Shown in pieces: positions 51,371 through 59,849 of a stretch of DNA of 64,000 nucleotides. The DNA is from Polaribacter sp. WD7 (GTDB taxonomy: Bacteria; Bacteroidota; Bacteroidia; Flavobacteriales; Flavobacteriaceae). A program made the translations under genes and the position numbers. How positions within the stretch are numbered: position 1 is the first letter of the stretch; every line of letters starts with the position of its first letter. The notes beneath the pieces were generated by a model. That model saw nothing but the letters and a program-made list of their open reading frames with translations. It made no database searches and had not been told where the DNA came from. The stretch is from the NCBI RefSeq assembly GCF_003335085.1, contig NZ_QPEJ01000014.1, forward strand, positions 1 through 64,000. Reading direction: 5' to 3'.

Positions 51371-52405
51371 ATGTTATCAAAAAAAATCGATTTAATTAAA
51401 AAGGATATTTATATCCACCAACAAAAATTAAACTCCAAAACTTTAGAAACTGGTTGCTTAATTGTAAAAGAAGCCAATACTTGGGTTGATGAAGCAAAAA
51501 ATAGACCAATCCCAAATATGCTATTTAGCGAACTTTGGTATGAGAATGAAGTCTGTATTCTATTTTCTGATACTAATTTAGGAAAATCAATTCTTGCTGT
51601 TCAAATAGCAGATAGTTTAAGTCAAGGAAAACGGATACATGGTTTCAAATTAGAGGGTTCCGCTAGAAAGGTATTGTATTTAGATTTTGAGTTGTCTGAC
51701 AAACAATTTGAAAATAGATATTCAGATAATTTTAAAAATCATTATCAATTTAGTCCTGGTTTTTTTAGGGCTGAATTGAATACTGATTTAGGATTACCTA
51801 ATCAATACAAGAATTTTGAAGAATACCTCTGCAATACTTTACCAGAAAGTATATCTAAACATAAAGCATCAATTTTAATAGTTGATAATCTTACTTTCTT
51901 AAGTGGGGAAAATGAAAAAGCTAAAGATGCTTTGGTATTGATGAAAACGCTCAAAAAAATATCAAGGACTAGTGGAGTATCAATTTTAGTACTAGCTCAC
52001 ACCCCAAAAAGAGATGAATCTAAACCTATTACAAAAAATGATTTAGCGGGTAGTAAAATGTTAATGAATTTTTGTGACAGTTGTTTTACAATTGGTAAAA
52101 GTTCTCAAGACATGGCTTTAAGGTATATTAAGCAAATAAAGCAGAGAAACACAGAACATATCTACGATTCTGACAATATAGTGTTATGCAGTATTAATAA
52201 AGAAACGAACTTTTTAAAATTTTGTTATGAAGGTTTTGATTTTGAAAAAAATCATCTCCAAACTAATAATAAAATAAGTTCTGATCAAATAGATAATCAG
52301 ATAAAAATGTTAGTTGCTGAAGGTTTTACAAATGATAAAATTGGAAGTAGATTAGGTTATTCTGAAGCAGGAATTAGAAAAAGAAGAAAAAAGTTAGAAA
52401 TTTAA
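51371..52405 (+). CDS. RepA-like AAA_25 ATPase/helicase with C-terminal HTH
   Basis: 344 aa. Walker A 'ILFSDTNLGKSILAVQIADS' (about 68-87), Walker B 'ILIVDNLTFLSG' (about 172-183) and 'ILVLAHTPKRDES' match the RecA-fold AAA_25/RepA hexameric helicase family found in plasmids, satellites and phages. The C-terminus 'EGFTNDKIGSRLGYSEAGIR' is a helix-turn-helix. It probably loads at the element's origin. First gene of a short replication operon with a small ORF and a primase protein after it. Confidence 0.85.
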   Translation: MLSKKIDLIKKDIYIHQQKLNSKTLETGCLIVKEANTWVDEAKNRPIPNMLFSELWYENEVCILFSDTNLGKSILAVQIADSLSQGKRIHGFKLEGSARKVLYLDFELSDKQFENRYSDNFKNHYQFSPGFFRAELNTDLGLPNQYKNFEEYLCNTLPESISKHKASILIVDNLTFLSGENEKAKDALVLMKTLKKISRTSGVSILVLAHTPKRDESKPITKNDLAGSKMLMNFCDSCFTIGKSSQDMALRYIKQIKQRNTEHIYDSDNIVLCSINKETNFLKFCYEGFDFEKNHLQTNNKISSDQIDNQIKMLVAEGFTNDKIGSRLGYSEAGIRKRRKKLEI

Positions 52406-52406
52406 T

Positions 52407-52607
52407 ATGGTAGCTTCTGATGTATATAATATTGCTAAAGCTCTTTCTAAAGAAGAGTTTGTTAAGCTATATAATATGCTCAGGACTGATGTAAATAAAA
52501 ATAACTTAAAAATAAGAAATAAACTTCCAGAGTTTTCTAAAAAAGATGCTTTACAATATTTGTTAGAAAATCATATTAAAAAAAATCGTACCAATCGTAC
52601 CAGATAA
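52407..52607 (+). CDS. small ORF in the replication operon
   Basis: 66 aa, one base after the RepA-like stop. Helical, with 'SKEEFVKLYNMLRTDVNKNN' and a Lys/Arg-rich tail ('NRTNRTR'). No family recognised. A short charged protein at this place may be a regulator or helicase accessory factor. Its end carries the nested inverted repeat described separately. Confidence 0.5.
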   Translation: MVASDVYNIAKALSKEEFVKLYNMLRTDVNKNNLKIRNKLPEFSKKDALQYLLENHIKKNRTNRTR

Positions 52608-52625
52608 ATAGTACGAAAAGTACGA
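52586..52625. repeat. nested inverted repeat TCGTAC...GTACGA (two pairs)
   Basis: TCGTAC at 52586-52591 and 52595-52600 mirror GTACGA at 52611-52616 and 52620-52625 exactly about a center at 52605.5. It spans the stop of the small ORF and lies 18 bp before the primase start. It could act as an operator, an mRNA hairpin controlling primase translation, or a rep-origin site. Confidence 0.5.
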
Positions 52626-52643
52626 CTCAAACTAATTTATAAG

Positions 52644-53513
52644 GTGAACAAGAATTACAAATACATTTTAGATAGAAGCAGTAAGAAATTTAATTGCCCG
52701 AATTGTCACAAAAAAAGTTTTGTAAAATATATCGACAATGAAACAAATCTCTATTTAGATCCTACTATTGGTAGATGCGATAGAGAGCGTAAATGTGGTT
52801 ATTTTAAAAAACCAAATAATAATACAATTTCTAATATTTGTATTACAAACCATAATACAATCGCTTTACCACCTACCTATCACAATCAAAATGTATTGCA
52901 AAAGTATTGCAATACCAGACAACAAAGTAATTTTGTCACTTACTTATACAGACATTTCCCGCAACAAGATGTATTGAATGTTGTAAAAAAGTATCACATT
53001 GGTACTACAAACTATTGGTATGGTGCAACAATATTTTGGCAAATTGATGATTCACAAAACATTAGAAGCGGAAAAATAATGCAATACAATAGTATTGCGG
53101 GAAAGCGAATAAAAGAACCTTTTAATCATGTTTATTGGATGCACAAACAATTAAATTTACCCAATTTTGTATTGCAACAATGTTTATTTGGATTGCACCT
53201 TATAAATACTATTTCTAAAACGGATATTATTGGTGTAGTAGAGTCAGAAAAAACAGCAATAACCATGAGCCTTTTAATTCCAAATCTTTTATGGTTAGCC
53301 ACTGGTAGTAAAACCCATTTTAAAGAAAAGATATTAATACCAATTAAAGATTACAAAATCATTGCTTTTCCAGATAAAACTGAATACGTTGATTGGAATA
53401 AAACTGCACAGTATTTAAAAGCAAAAGGTTTTCAAATTAGTTGCAGTGAATTTTTAGAAAATTTGGAAGTTGAAAACGGAGGCGATTTGATTGACTTTTT
53501 AAGTTTGAATTAA
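52644..53513 (+). CDS. zinc-finger/TOPRIM-like primase-type protein (DUF6371-like)
   Basis: 289 aa from a GTG start with AAGG spaced before it. 'FNCPNCHKKSFVKY' (Cys pair, about 17-20) and 'CDRERKCGYFKKP' form a zinc-ribbon. The middle has 'DIIGVVESEKTAITMSLLIP' and 'IIAFPDKTEYVDW', which look like the acidic TOPRIM strands of DnaG-type primases. Together with the RepA-like helicase it should prime replication of the island. Last plus-strand gene of the module. Confidence 0.75.
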   Translation: MNKNYKYILDRSSKKFNCPNCHKKSFVKYIDNETNLYLDPTIGRCDRERKCGYFKKPNNNTISNICITNHNTIALPPTYHNQNVLQKYCNTRQQSNFVTYLYRHFPQQDVLNVVKKYHIGTTNYWYGATIFWQIDDSQNIRSGKIMQYNSIAGKRIKEPFNHVYWMHKQLNLPNFVLQQCLFGLHLINTISKTDIIGVVESEKTAITMSLLIPNLLWLATGSKTHFKEKILIPIKDYKIIAFPDKTEYVDWNKTAQYLKAKGFQISCSEFLENLEVENGGDLIDFLSLN

Positions 53514-53735
53514 GAAATTAAACCAATTGAGTAAACTAAACTAAAAAGTAGGTGAGTAAAGTTATTCTGAAATTTTTCTTAAACATAAGTCATCTATCTA
53601 TTTTATCAATTTTCAACCTCTAAGAAATAGATATCCTATATTTTTTGTTTTATTTTCATTACTTTTTTTTGGCGTCCAAAGCAATCAAATAACTTGTAAC
53701 TATTTTTTTATATAATATAAAATTGACAAAGTTTT

Positions 53736-56700
53736 TTACTTATATTTCTTAAAATTCTCAGCCTGTTCAAATATTTCCTTAAAAACCTCGTCTTTGGTAA
53801 TTGGAGGATAATCATTTTCTGCTAACAGAATTATCAAGTCAACTTTTAATTCTGCCTTAATATCATCACGTTGATTCCAATCTGTGTATTTAGCTTTATC
53901 GTCTACTACTTTCTTAACTTCCTTAGCCAAATGAATTAACTTTTCTTCTGGATAATCAAAATCGTATTTATGTGCAATTGCCTTTAAAATATCATAAAAT
54001 GCTTTTTCCTCGAAATCAATACCCAAATCTTGAAAAGAACTTTTTTCTTTTCTTAATTCATGATACAAATCAATTATTTCATCCGTAAAATCTTCTAGCA
54101 CTCTACTTTGTAAAATATCGTCTTCTTTACGTTCATTGTATTTATCAACTATGCTTTTAAATTTTTTAGAAAAATCTATTCCTTGAATCTTGTTAGTCTT
54201 TTTTAAATCGTCAATTGCTTTTAATAACAATTGTTGCAATAATTTAATTTTGGTATTGGGTAATTTAATTTTTTCAATTTTTGCTAAGTAAGCTTCATCA
54301 AAAATATCTATTTCATTCTTTTTGTCTTCTCCTAACTTAAAGATTTCTTCAATACCATCGCTCTTTAAAGCTTCTTTAATTAATTCTCTAACTCTTGTAT
54401 TCATTTGTGCTGTGTCTGGCGCACTTCCTTTTGTTAGCTTAAATACAATAGAGCGAATTGCTAAATAAAAATGAATATGATCTTTCTGGGCTTCTGTAAA
54501 CTCTTCTGTACCACAACAAATATCATAAGCAGCTTTTAAGCGTTTTATAATATTCATAAAACGTGTTTCTATGTTTTTGGTAAGTTGAACAAATTCTGCG
54601 CCTTTATTTAAGCACTCTAGTTGTTTGATGCCAGTTTTAGTAAAGTAGTCTGATGCATCAAATTTATGAAAGAGTCTAGACAATAAATCCAATTGATCCT
54701 TTACAACAATGATAGACGTTTCTATATCTTCAAAATTTTGACCATCAACCTTTGAGTATTGCTTTAAGGCTAAATTCATTTGTTTTTTAAAACCAATATA
54801 ATCTACAACCAAACCTTTAGATTTGGTTTTATACTTTCTATTAACTCTAGAAATTGTCTGAATTAGATTGTGTTGTTGTATGGGTTTATCTATATACATG
54901 GTATCTAAAAATGGTACATCAAAACCTGTTAACCACATATCTACAACAATGGCAATTTTAAAATTCGATTTCTCGTTTTTAAATTGTCTATCTAATTCTT
55001 TTCTGTCTTCTTTTGTACCTAATAATTCATACATTTCTTTAGGATCATCTTTACCACGAGTCATTATCATTTTAATGCGCTCCATTGGTTTGATTTCTTT
55101 CTTTTCTTTTTCTGTTAGAGTAGAACCTTCTTCAAACGCTTTAATTTCTGTCCATTTTGGTCTTAGAGCAATTATTTCTTTATATAAATGAAAAGCTATT
55201 GGTCTAGAACTACATACAAATAGTGCTTTTCCTTTTAAAGTTGCACCTTCTTCTATTCTGGTTTCATAATGTTTTACAAAATCTTCTGCTACTGCCTTTA
55301 ATCTATCAGGATCGCCAATTACGGCATTCATATTTGCTGAAGCTTTTTTACTTTCTTCGATTTGGTAATCATTAGCACCTTCTTCAGCACATTGGTTGTA
55401 ATATGCTTCTATTTCTTCTAGCTTCTTACTCTCTAAAATAACTTTTGCAGCTCTACCTTCATAAACAATTCTTACAGTAATATCATCTTTTTCAGATTCT
55501 GTCATCGTGTAAGAATCTATAATATCTCCAAAAACATTTAAAGTAGCATCAATAGGTGTTCCCGTAAAACCAACATAAGTTGCATTTGGTAAAGAGTCAT
55601 GCAGATATTTAGCAAAACCATAGGTCTTTTTTATTCCATCTTCTGTTACTGTAATTTTTTGATCTAAATTAATCTGACTTCTATGGGCTTCATCAGAAAT
55701 ACAAATTACATTATTACGTTCTGTTAATAATTCTAAATCTTCTGTGAATTTATGAATAGTAGTTAAAAATACACCACCACTTTTTCTACCATGTAAAAGC
55801 TCTTTTAATTGTTTTCTACTCTCAACGCTAACAACTGTATTATCTCCAATAAATTCTTTTGCATTTGTAAATTGTGCAGATAATTGATCATCTAAATCTG
55901 TTCTGTCTGTTATGATTATTAAAGTTGGGCTTTTAAAATGTGTACTTCGCATTAATAATCTCGCTAAGAATAACATTGTGTAACTTTTACCACAACCTGT
56001 TGCACCAAAATAAGTTCCACCTTTTCCATCGCCATCTGGCTTTTGATGTGATTTTATATTCTCTAGTAATTTTGTAGCTGCATAATATTGAGGATATCTA
56101 CAAACTATTTTTAAATCTTGTTTGTTGCTATCTGGAAAGTAGATAAAATGATGAATTACTTCTCTTAACCTGTTTCTATTAAACAAACCTTGAATCATGG
56201 TATACATAGAATTGATACCATCTACTTCTTTATCTAAACCCAACACTTTTCTCCAGGCATAATAGAACTCATAATTTGCAAAAAAAGAACCCATTTTACT
56301 ATTTACACCATCGCTAATAACACAAAAAGCATTGTATTTAAAAAGTTCTGGAATGTCTCTTTTGTAACGTGTAGTTAATTGAACATACGCATCATGCATT
56401 GTTGCATTTTCACGAATAGCACTTTTAAATTCCATTACTACTAAAGGCAAACCATTAATATATAAAATACCATCTGGAATCCGTTTTTCATAACCGTAAA
56501 TTTCTAATTGATTAACAATTTTATAAATATTGCTATCTGAATCAGAATAATCTAGTAAATGAATATATAAGTCTTTTTTAGAACGATCTTCTCTTTCTAA
56601 CTGAAAGCCATTAGAAACTAGTTTCATGATTTGCTTGTTAGACTCATATAAGTCTGAAGCACTAAAAACTTGTAATTTTCTAACTACACTTTCTATTTCA

Positions 56701-56876
56701 TTTTTTGTAATGTTATCTGACTTGTATTGATTTTGCAAATAACTTTTTATATCTGCTTTAATTAATACCTCGTTTTGTTGGCGCTCAACAGCATTTCCTA
56801 AAACATGAGGAATCCCCTCGTTACCCAATAACTCTATAAAAACGTTTTCTAATTGTGCTTCTGTAAACTTTTTCAT
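53736..56876 (-). CDS. hsdR: type I restriction enzyme, HsdR (R) subunit
   Basis: 1046 aa, normal HsdR length. N-terminal nuclease motif 'RIPDGILYINGLPLVVMEFK' (about 133-152) shows the PD...ExK residues. Helicase motifs: 'TYFGATGCGKSYTMLFLARL' (Walker A, about 287-306), 'ICISDEAHRSQIN' (Walker B), 'GFTGTPIDATLNVFG' and 'TISRVNRKYKTKS'. It translocates DNA and cuts it far from the recognition site. Last gene of the operon, 11 bp after the DUF262 gene, and separated from hsdS by three foreign genes. Confidence 0.93.
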   Translation of the reverse strand: MKKFTEAQLENVFIELLGNEGIPHVLGNAVERQQNEVLIKADIKSYLQNQYKSDNITKNEIESVVRKLQVFSASDLYESNKQIMKLVSNGFQLEREDRSKKDLYIHLLDYSDSDSNIYKIVNQLEIYGYEKRIPDGILYINGLPLVVMEFKSAIRENATMHDAYVQLTTRYKRDIPELFKYNAFCVISDGVNSKMGSFFANYEFYYAWRKVLGLDKEVDGINSMYTMIQGLFNRNRLREVIHHFIYFPDSNKQDLKIVCRYPQYYAATKLLENIKSHQKPDGDGKGGTYFGATGCGKSYTMLFLARLLMRSTHFKSPTLIIITDRTDLDDQLSAQFTNAKEFIGDNTVVSVESRKQLKELLHGRKSGGVFLTTIHKFTEDLELLTERNNVICISDEAHRSQINLDQKITVTEDGIKKTYGFAKYLHDSLPNATYVGFTGTPIDATLNVFGDIIDSYTMTESEKDDITVRIVYEGRAAKVILESKKLEEIEAYYNQCAEEGANDYQIEESKKASANMNAVIGDPDRLKAVAEDFVKHYETRIEEGATLKGKALFVCSSRPIAFHLYKEIIALRPKWTEIKAFEEGSTLTEKEKKEIKPMERIKMIMTRGKDDPKEMYELLGTKEDRKELDRQFKNEKSNFKIAIVVDMWLTGFDVPFLDTMYIDKPIQQHNLIQTISRVNRKYKTKSKGLVVDYIGFKKQMNLALKQYSKVDGQNFEDIETSIIVVKDQLDLLSRLFHKFDASDYFTKTGIKQLECLNKGAEFVQLTKNIETRFMNIIKRLKAAYDICCGTEEFTEAQKDHIHFYLAIRSIVFKLTKGSAPDTAQMNTRVRELIKEALKSDGIEEIFKLGEDKKNEIDIFDEAYLAKIEKIKLPNTKIKLLQQLLLKAIDDLKKTNKIQGIDFSKKFKSIVDKYNERKEDDILQSRVLEDFTDEIIDLYHELRKEKSSFQDLGIDFEEKAFYDILKAIAHKYDFDYPEEKLIHLAKEVKKVVDDKAKYTDWNQRDDIKAELKVDLIILLAENDYPPITKDEVFKEIFEQAENFKKYK

Positions 56877-56887
56877 AAAATCAATTT

Positions 56888-58678
56888 TTACAATTGCTCA
56901 TAATAATTCTTAATTTTAGATGCCATTGATTTTCTTCTTTCTTTCAAGAAATTATTATAGTCTAAATGTGTTGCGTTTAAAAGTGTTTTAGGAATGTCGT
57001 TTACCAATAAATTACTTTCTAAATTTTTGTTGCTATCTAAAGTACTAATATCAAATGTATTTGAACTTATCTGATGTTTAACTTTCTCTAAATAATCTTT
57101 TGGTGGTAACATACCTACTTTTATATTAGTAGCTTGTTCTGTGTAAACAAAATTGGCTACCTGATTATATTGCTTTGGTATATATCCGTTTTGTACGAGG
57201 TATTTTTTAGGAAAAATATGATGTAAATCTCCTCGTTGTTCTATTAAACTACTAATTTTCATACTTTTTGATAAAAATGCTGGTGCATTGCCATAACATT
57301 GTGCAGCTAAATAAACATTATAAGCGTTGTTGTTTACGCTTGAAGATTCTAATTGACTTACCAATGCAAACTCCCAAAAACCTTGTCCTAAATGGTTTTG
57401 TTCCATTTGCTTTAAATACTCTGCAATTCCTTTTTCATTGATTTGCTTAATATCTTCGTCTATCATAGATTCTGCTGAACCTGAATATCTGCTAATTAAC
57501 AAAGACATAATTAACCAACGTTTTACGTAATGCTGAATTTCAGATTCTGGCATACCATCTTTACGTAATTTTAAATACAATGCATAGGAAAAGTTTAAAC
57601 TGTTTTTAGAAGAAATTAATTTCTGATGTATTAATCCTGCTGATTTTATCAACATAATAAAACGTTGATAACTAGTTTGGTTTACAAAGTCCATTAAACC
57701 ATTTGATAGTTTATTATAACTGTGCTCAGAAATTGTACTTTCATAGGTTCTAGCTTCAAAATTACGCCCAGACAACAAGGCTACCAAATCACTAAATTTA
57801 CCACGACTGAATTTATATGTAAAAGCTACACGCAATACATCAATGTAATCTGGTACATACAAGTCATCACTACCTGTTGCCATCCATTTTAAAGCTTTGT
57901 AATAATCGCTTTCTGCAAAATGTGTATCATTGTCTATAATATGTTTGTTAAAATCTTTATCTACTAACAATCTGCAAAAATAATCGACCAGTTTACGCAT
58001 TTTGTTACCTCCATACACTTCATCTGATGCTATTTTAGACATTACAAAATCTGCATTGCTAAGCACCACACCTTTTTGGTTGATTCTAATAAAAATATCA
58101 GTAACTGTATCTATATCTAATGAGCTGTCTAACTCTATAATACCAACCTGTTTGGTTTTTATACGTTTTAGATTTTCTATTCTATCTTCTATTAAATCCT
58201 CGTCAGCTTCTGGATTTAATTTTACGTAGGCTCTAATTGCTTTTGTTATGGAAACCTCATCATTAATAATGGGATTGATGTTGTTAATCCATTCTGGACT
58301 TTTCTCAAAGGCTTTGTTAAGTACCTCAAACTTTTCAGTTAATGGGTTAAATGCAATACGTATATTTATTTCTTTATAATTCTTATTTAAAACACGCTGC
58401 CCAACAACAGCAGCTGTTAACGCTGTAATACGTTGTTGCCCATCTATAAGCACTTTTTTACCTGCGGATAACTCTCCATTTTTTAACTTTACATCTGGGT
58501 TTCGCCACGTAATAATATACCCTACAGGAAAGCCTTGATATAAAGAATCTATTAAATCTCTAACTTTTACACTTTTCCAAACAAAAGGACGTTGTATTTC
58601 TGGTATTGCAATTTCGCCAGATTTTATCCAACTTAATAAAGTTTCTACTGGTTGTTGATGTACTGAATATTTTGCCAT
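56888..58678 (-). CDS. DUF262 + HNH-like (DUF1524) defence nuclease
   Basis: 596 aa. N-terminal DUF262 domain: 'EIAIPEIQRPFVWKSVKVRD' (about 23-42) and 'LIDGQQRITALTAAVVGQR' (about 79-97), the (D/E)GQQR NTPase motif. C-terminal part has 'GDLHHIFPKKYLVQNGY' (about 484-500), the HNH-type DHxFP core, and 'ANFVYTEQATNIKVG'. This is the layout of GmrD/SspE/BrxU-type enzymes, which sense or cut modified phage DNA. Lies 16 bp after the PD-(D/E)XK gene and 11 bp before hsdR, inside the type I operon. Confidence 0.8.
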   Translation of the reverse strand: MAKYSVHQQPVETLLSWIKSGEIAIPEIQRPFVWKSVKVRDLIDSLYQGFPVGYIITWRNPDVKLKNGELSAGKKVLIDGQQRITALTAAVVGQRVLNKNYKEINIRIAFNPLTEKFEVLNKAFEKSPEWINNINPIINDEVSITKAIRAYVKLNPEADEDLIEDRIENLKRIKTKQVGIIELDSSLDIDTVTDIFIRINQKGVVLSNADFVMSKIASDEVYGGNKMRKLVDYFCRLLVDKDFNKHIIDNDTHFAESDYYKALKWMATGSDDLYVPDYIDVLRVAFTYKFSRGKFSDLVALLSGRNFEARTYESTISEHSYNKLSNGLMDFVNQTSYQRFIMLIKSAGLIHQKLISSKNSLNFSYALYLKLRKDGMPESEIQHYVKRWLIMSLLISRYSGSAESMIDEDIKQINEKGIAEYLKQMEQNHLGQGFWEFALVSQLESSSVNNNAYNVYLAAQCYGNAPAFLSKSMKISSLIEQRGDLHHIFPKKYLVQNGYIPKQYNQVANFVYTEQATNIKVGMLPPKDYLEKVKHQISSNTFDISTLDSNKNLESNLLVNDIPKTLLNATHLDYNNFLKERRKSMASKIKNYYEQL

Positions 58679-58694
58679 AGCTATTTTTTGTTTT

Positions 58695-59840
58695 TTAATT
58701 TTCTAAAAAACTTTCTAGTTTTCTAAAAATTGAAATGAAGTTATCTTTTTCGAGTTTATCTATAATAAAAGAAGATAAATTATGAATATCTTCTGCTTCT
58801 AAAATATATTCTTTGAGTGCGAAGTGCGCCCAAAAATTATTAGTATTTAAAAAGTTATCTGTAAAACAGATTTTTAATTCTTCTTCGCTAAGATCTATTT
58901 TATGATACTTTCTTTTATCTTTTAATGCTTTATGTTGTAATTCTATTATGATAACTAACTTGTTTTCTCCATTAGTTAATTTATCAAATAAAATGGTAAA
59001 CATTAGGTTTTTGTTTTTATCTGAAATAAAATATCGTAATACATTGCTAGAATTTGAATTAGCTCTTGGAGTATTTAAATTAACACCATTTAAAACATTA
59101 CCAGCCTTTTCAATTTCTGTTTTTACATGATGCTCAACACTTTCTAAAAAAGCTTTTGTATCTCTTATTTTTTGTTGATTTTTAAAGTAAAAATCAATTT
59201 CTTTTTTATTCATCATTTTAGTGCTTAGATTGGTTATGTTCTGAATGAAATCTTTTAAAAAGATGGTGTATTTTTCATTAGCATCAAGTAAATATAAACC
59301 CATGTTTTTTTGAATCTGTTGCATCAGTTTTTTGTGTGTGATGCAGATAAAATTAGAAGCATATTCAAATGCTGAATAATTACTTCTTGAAATATGTTGT
59401 AAAGATAGAATAACCCCTATTTTATTTGTACTTGATACACTCTCCCAATAATCATCTAGATTATTATTTAAATGATGGTATACCTTATTTTCTATAATGA
59501 TTGAGTTTTCTGGACTGCTTAACAATAGATCTATTCTTCCGCCTTTGTTGGTAGTATACTCTGTAGTGATTTCGAAGTTGAAAAAAGTATTGATTAGAGT
59601 GCTTTTTTCTTTACCCAATCTAGAGGTTTTTAGCAGTTCTAACAAACTCTTTATAAATAAGTCTTTAAAATGATGCTCTTCATTTACATTAAAAAAGAAC
59701 GCATAGATATTAGAGATTACATTCTCGTAATGGGGTTGTTTGGCAATACCTAAAAAGGTTTTGGGTTTTCCTTTTATTTTAGGAATTTCGTTTTGGTTGA
59801 GGAAATTTTGTAGTTCTTGAAATTTTATGTTTTCACTCAT
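58695..59840 (-). CDS. PD-(D/E)XK nuclease-family protein (PDDEXK_4-like)
   Basis: 381 aa. 'GGRIDLLLSSPENSIIIENK' (about 100-119) carries the D...ExK catalytic residues of the PD-(D/E)XK fold with Glu-Asn-Lys, and 'YHHLNNNLDDYWESV' follows as in the family. The rest is mainly helical with no other domain seen. Acts probably as a DNase; the partner is likely the OLD protein, whose gene ends 9 bp upstream. No toxin motif is visible. Confidence 0.8.
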   Translation of the reverse strand: MSENIKFQELQNFLNQNEIPKIKGKPKTFLGIAKQPHYENVISNIYAFFFNVNEEHHFKDLFIKSLLELLKTSRLGKEKSTLINTFFNFEITTEYTTNKGGRIDLLLSSPENSIIIENKVYHHLNNNLDDYWESVSSTNKIGVILSLQHISRSNYSAFEYASNFICITHKKLMQQIQKNMGLYLLDANEKYTIFLKDFIQNITNLSTKMMNKKEIDFYFKNQQKIRDTKAFLESVEHHVKTEIEKAGNVLNGVNLNTPRANSNSSNVLRYFISDKNKNLMFTILFDKLTNGENKLVIIIELQHKALKDKRKYHKIDLSEEELKICFTDNFLNTNNFWAHFALKEYILEAEDIHNLSSFIIDKLEKDNFISIFRKLESFLEN

Positions 59841-59849
59841 AATTACTAA

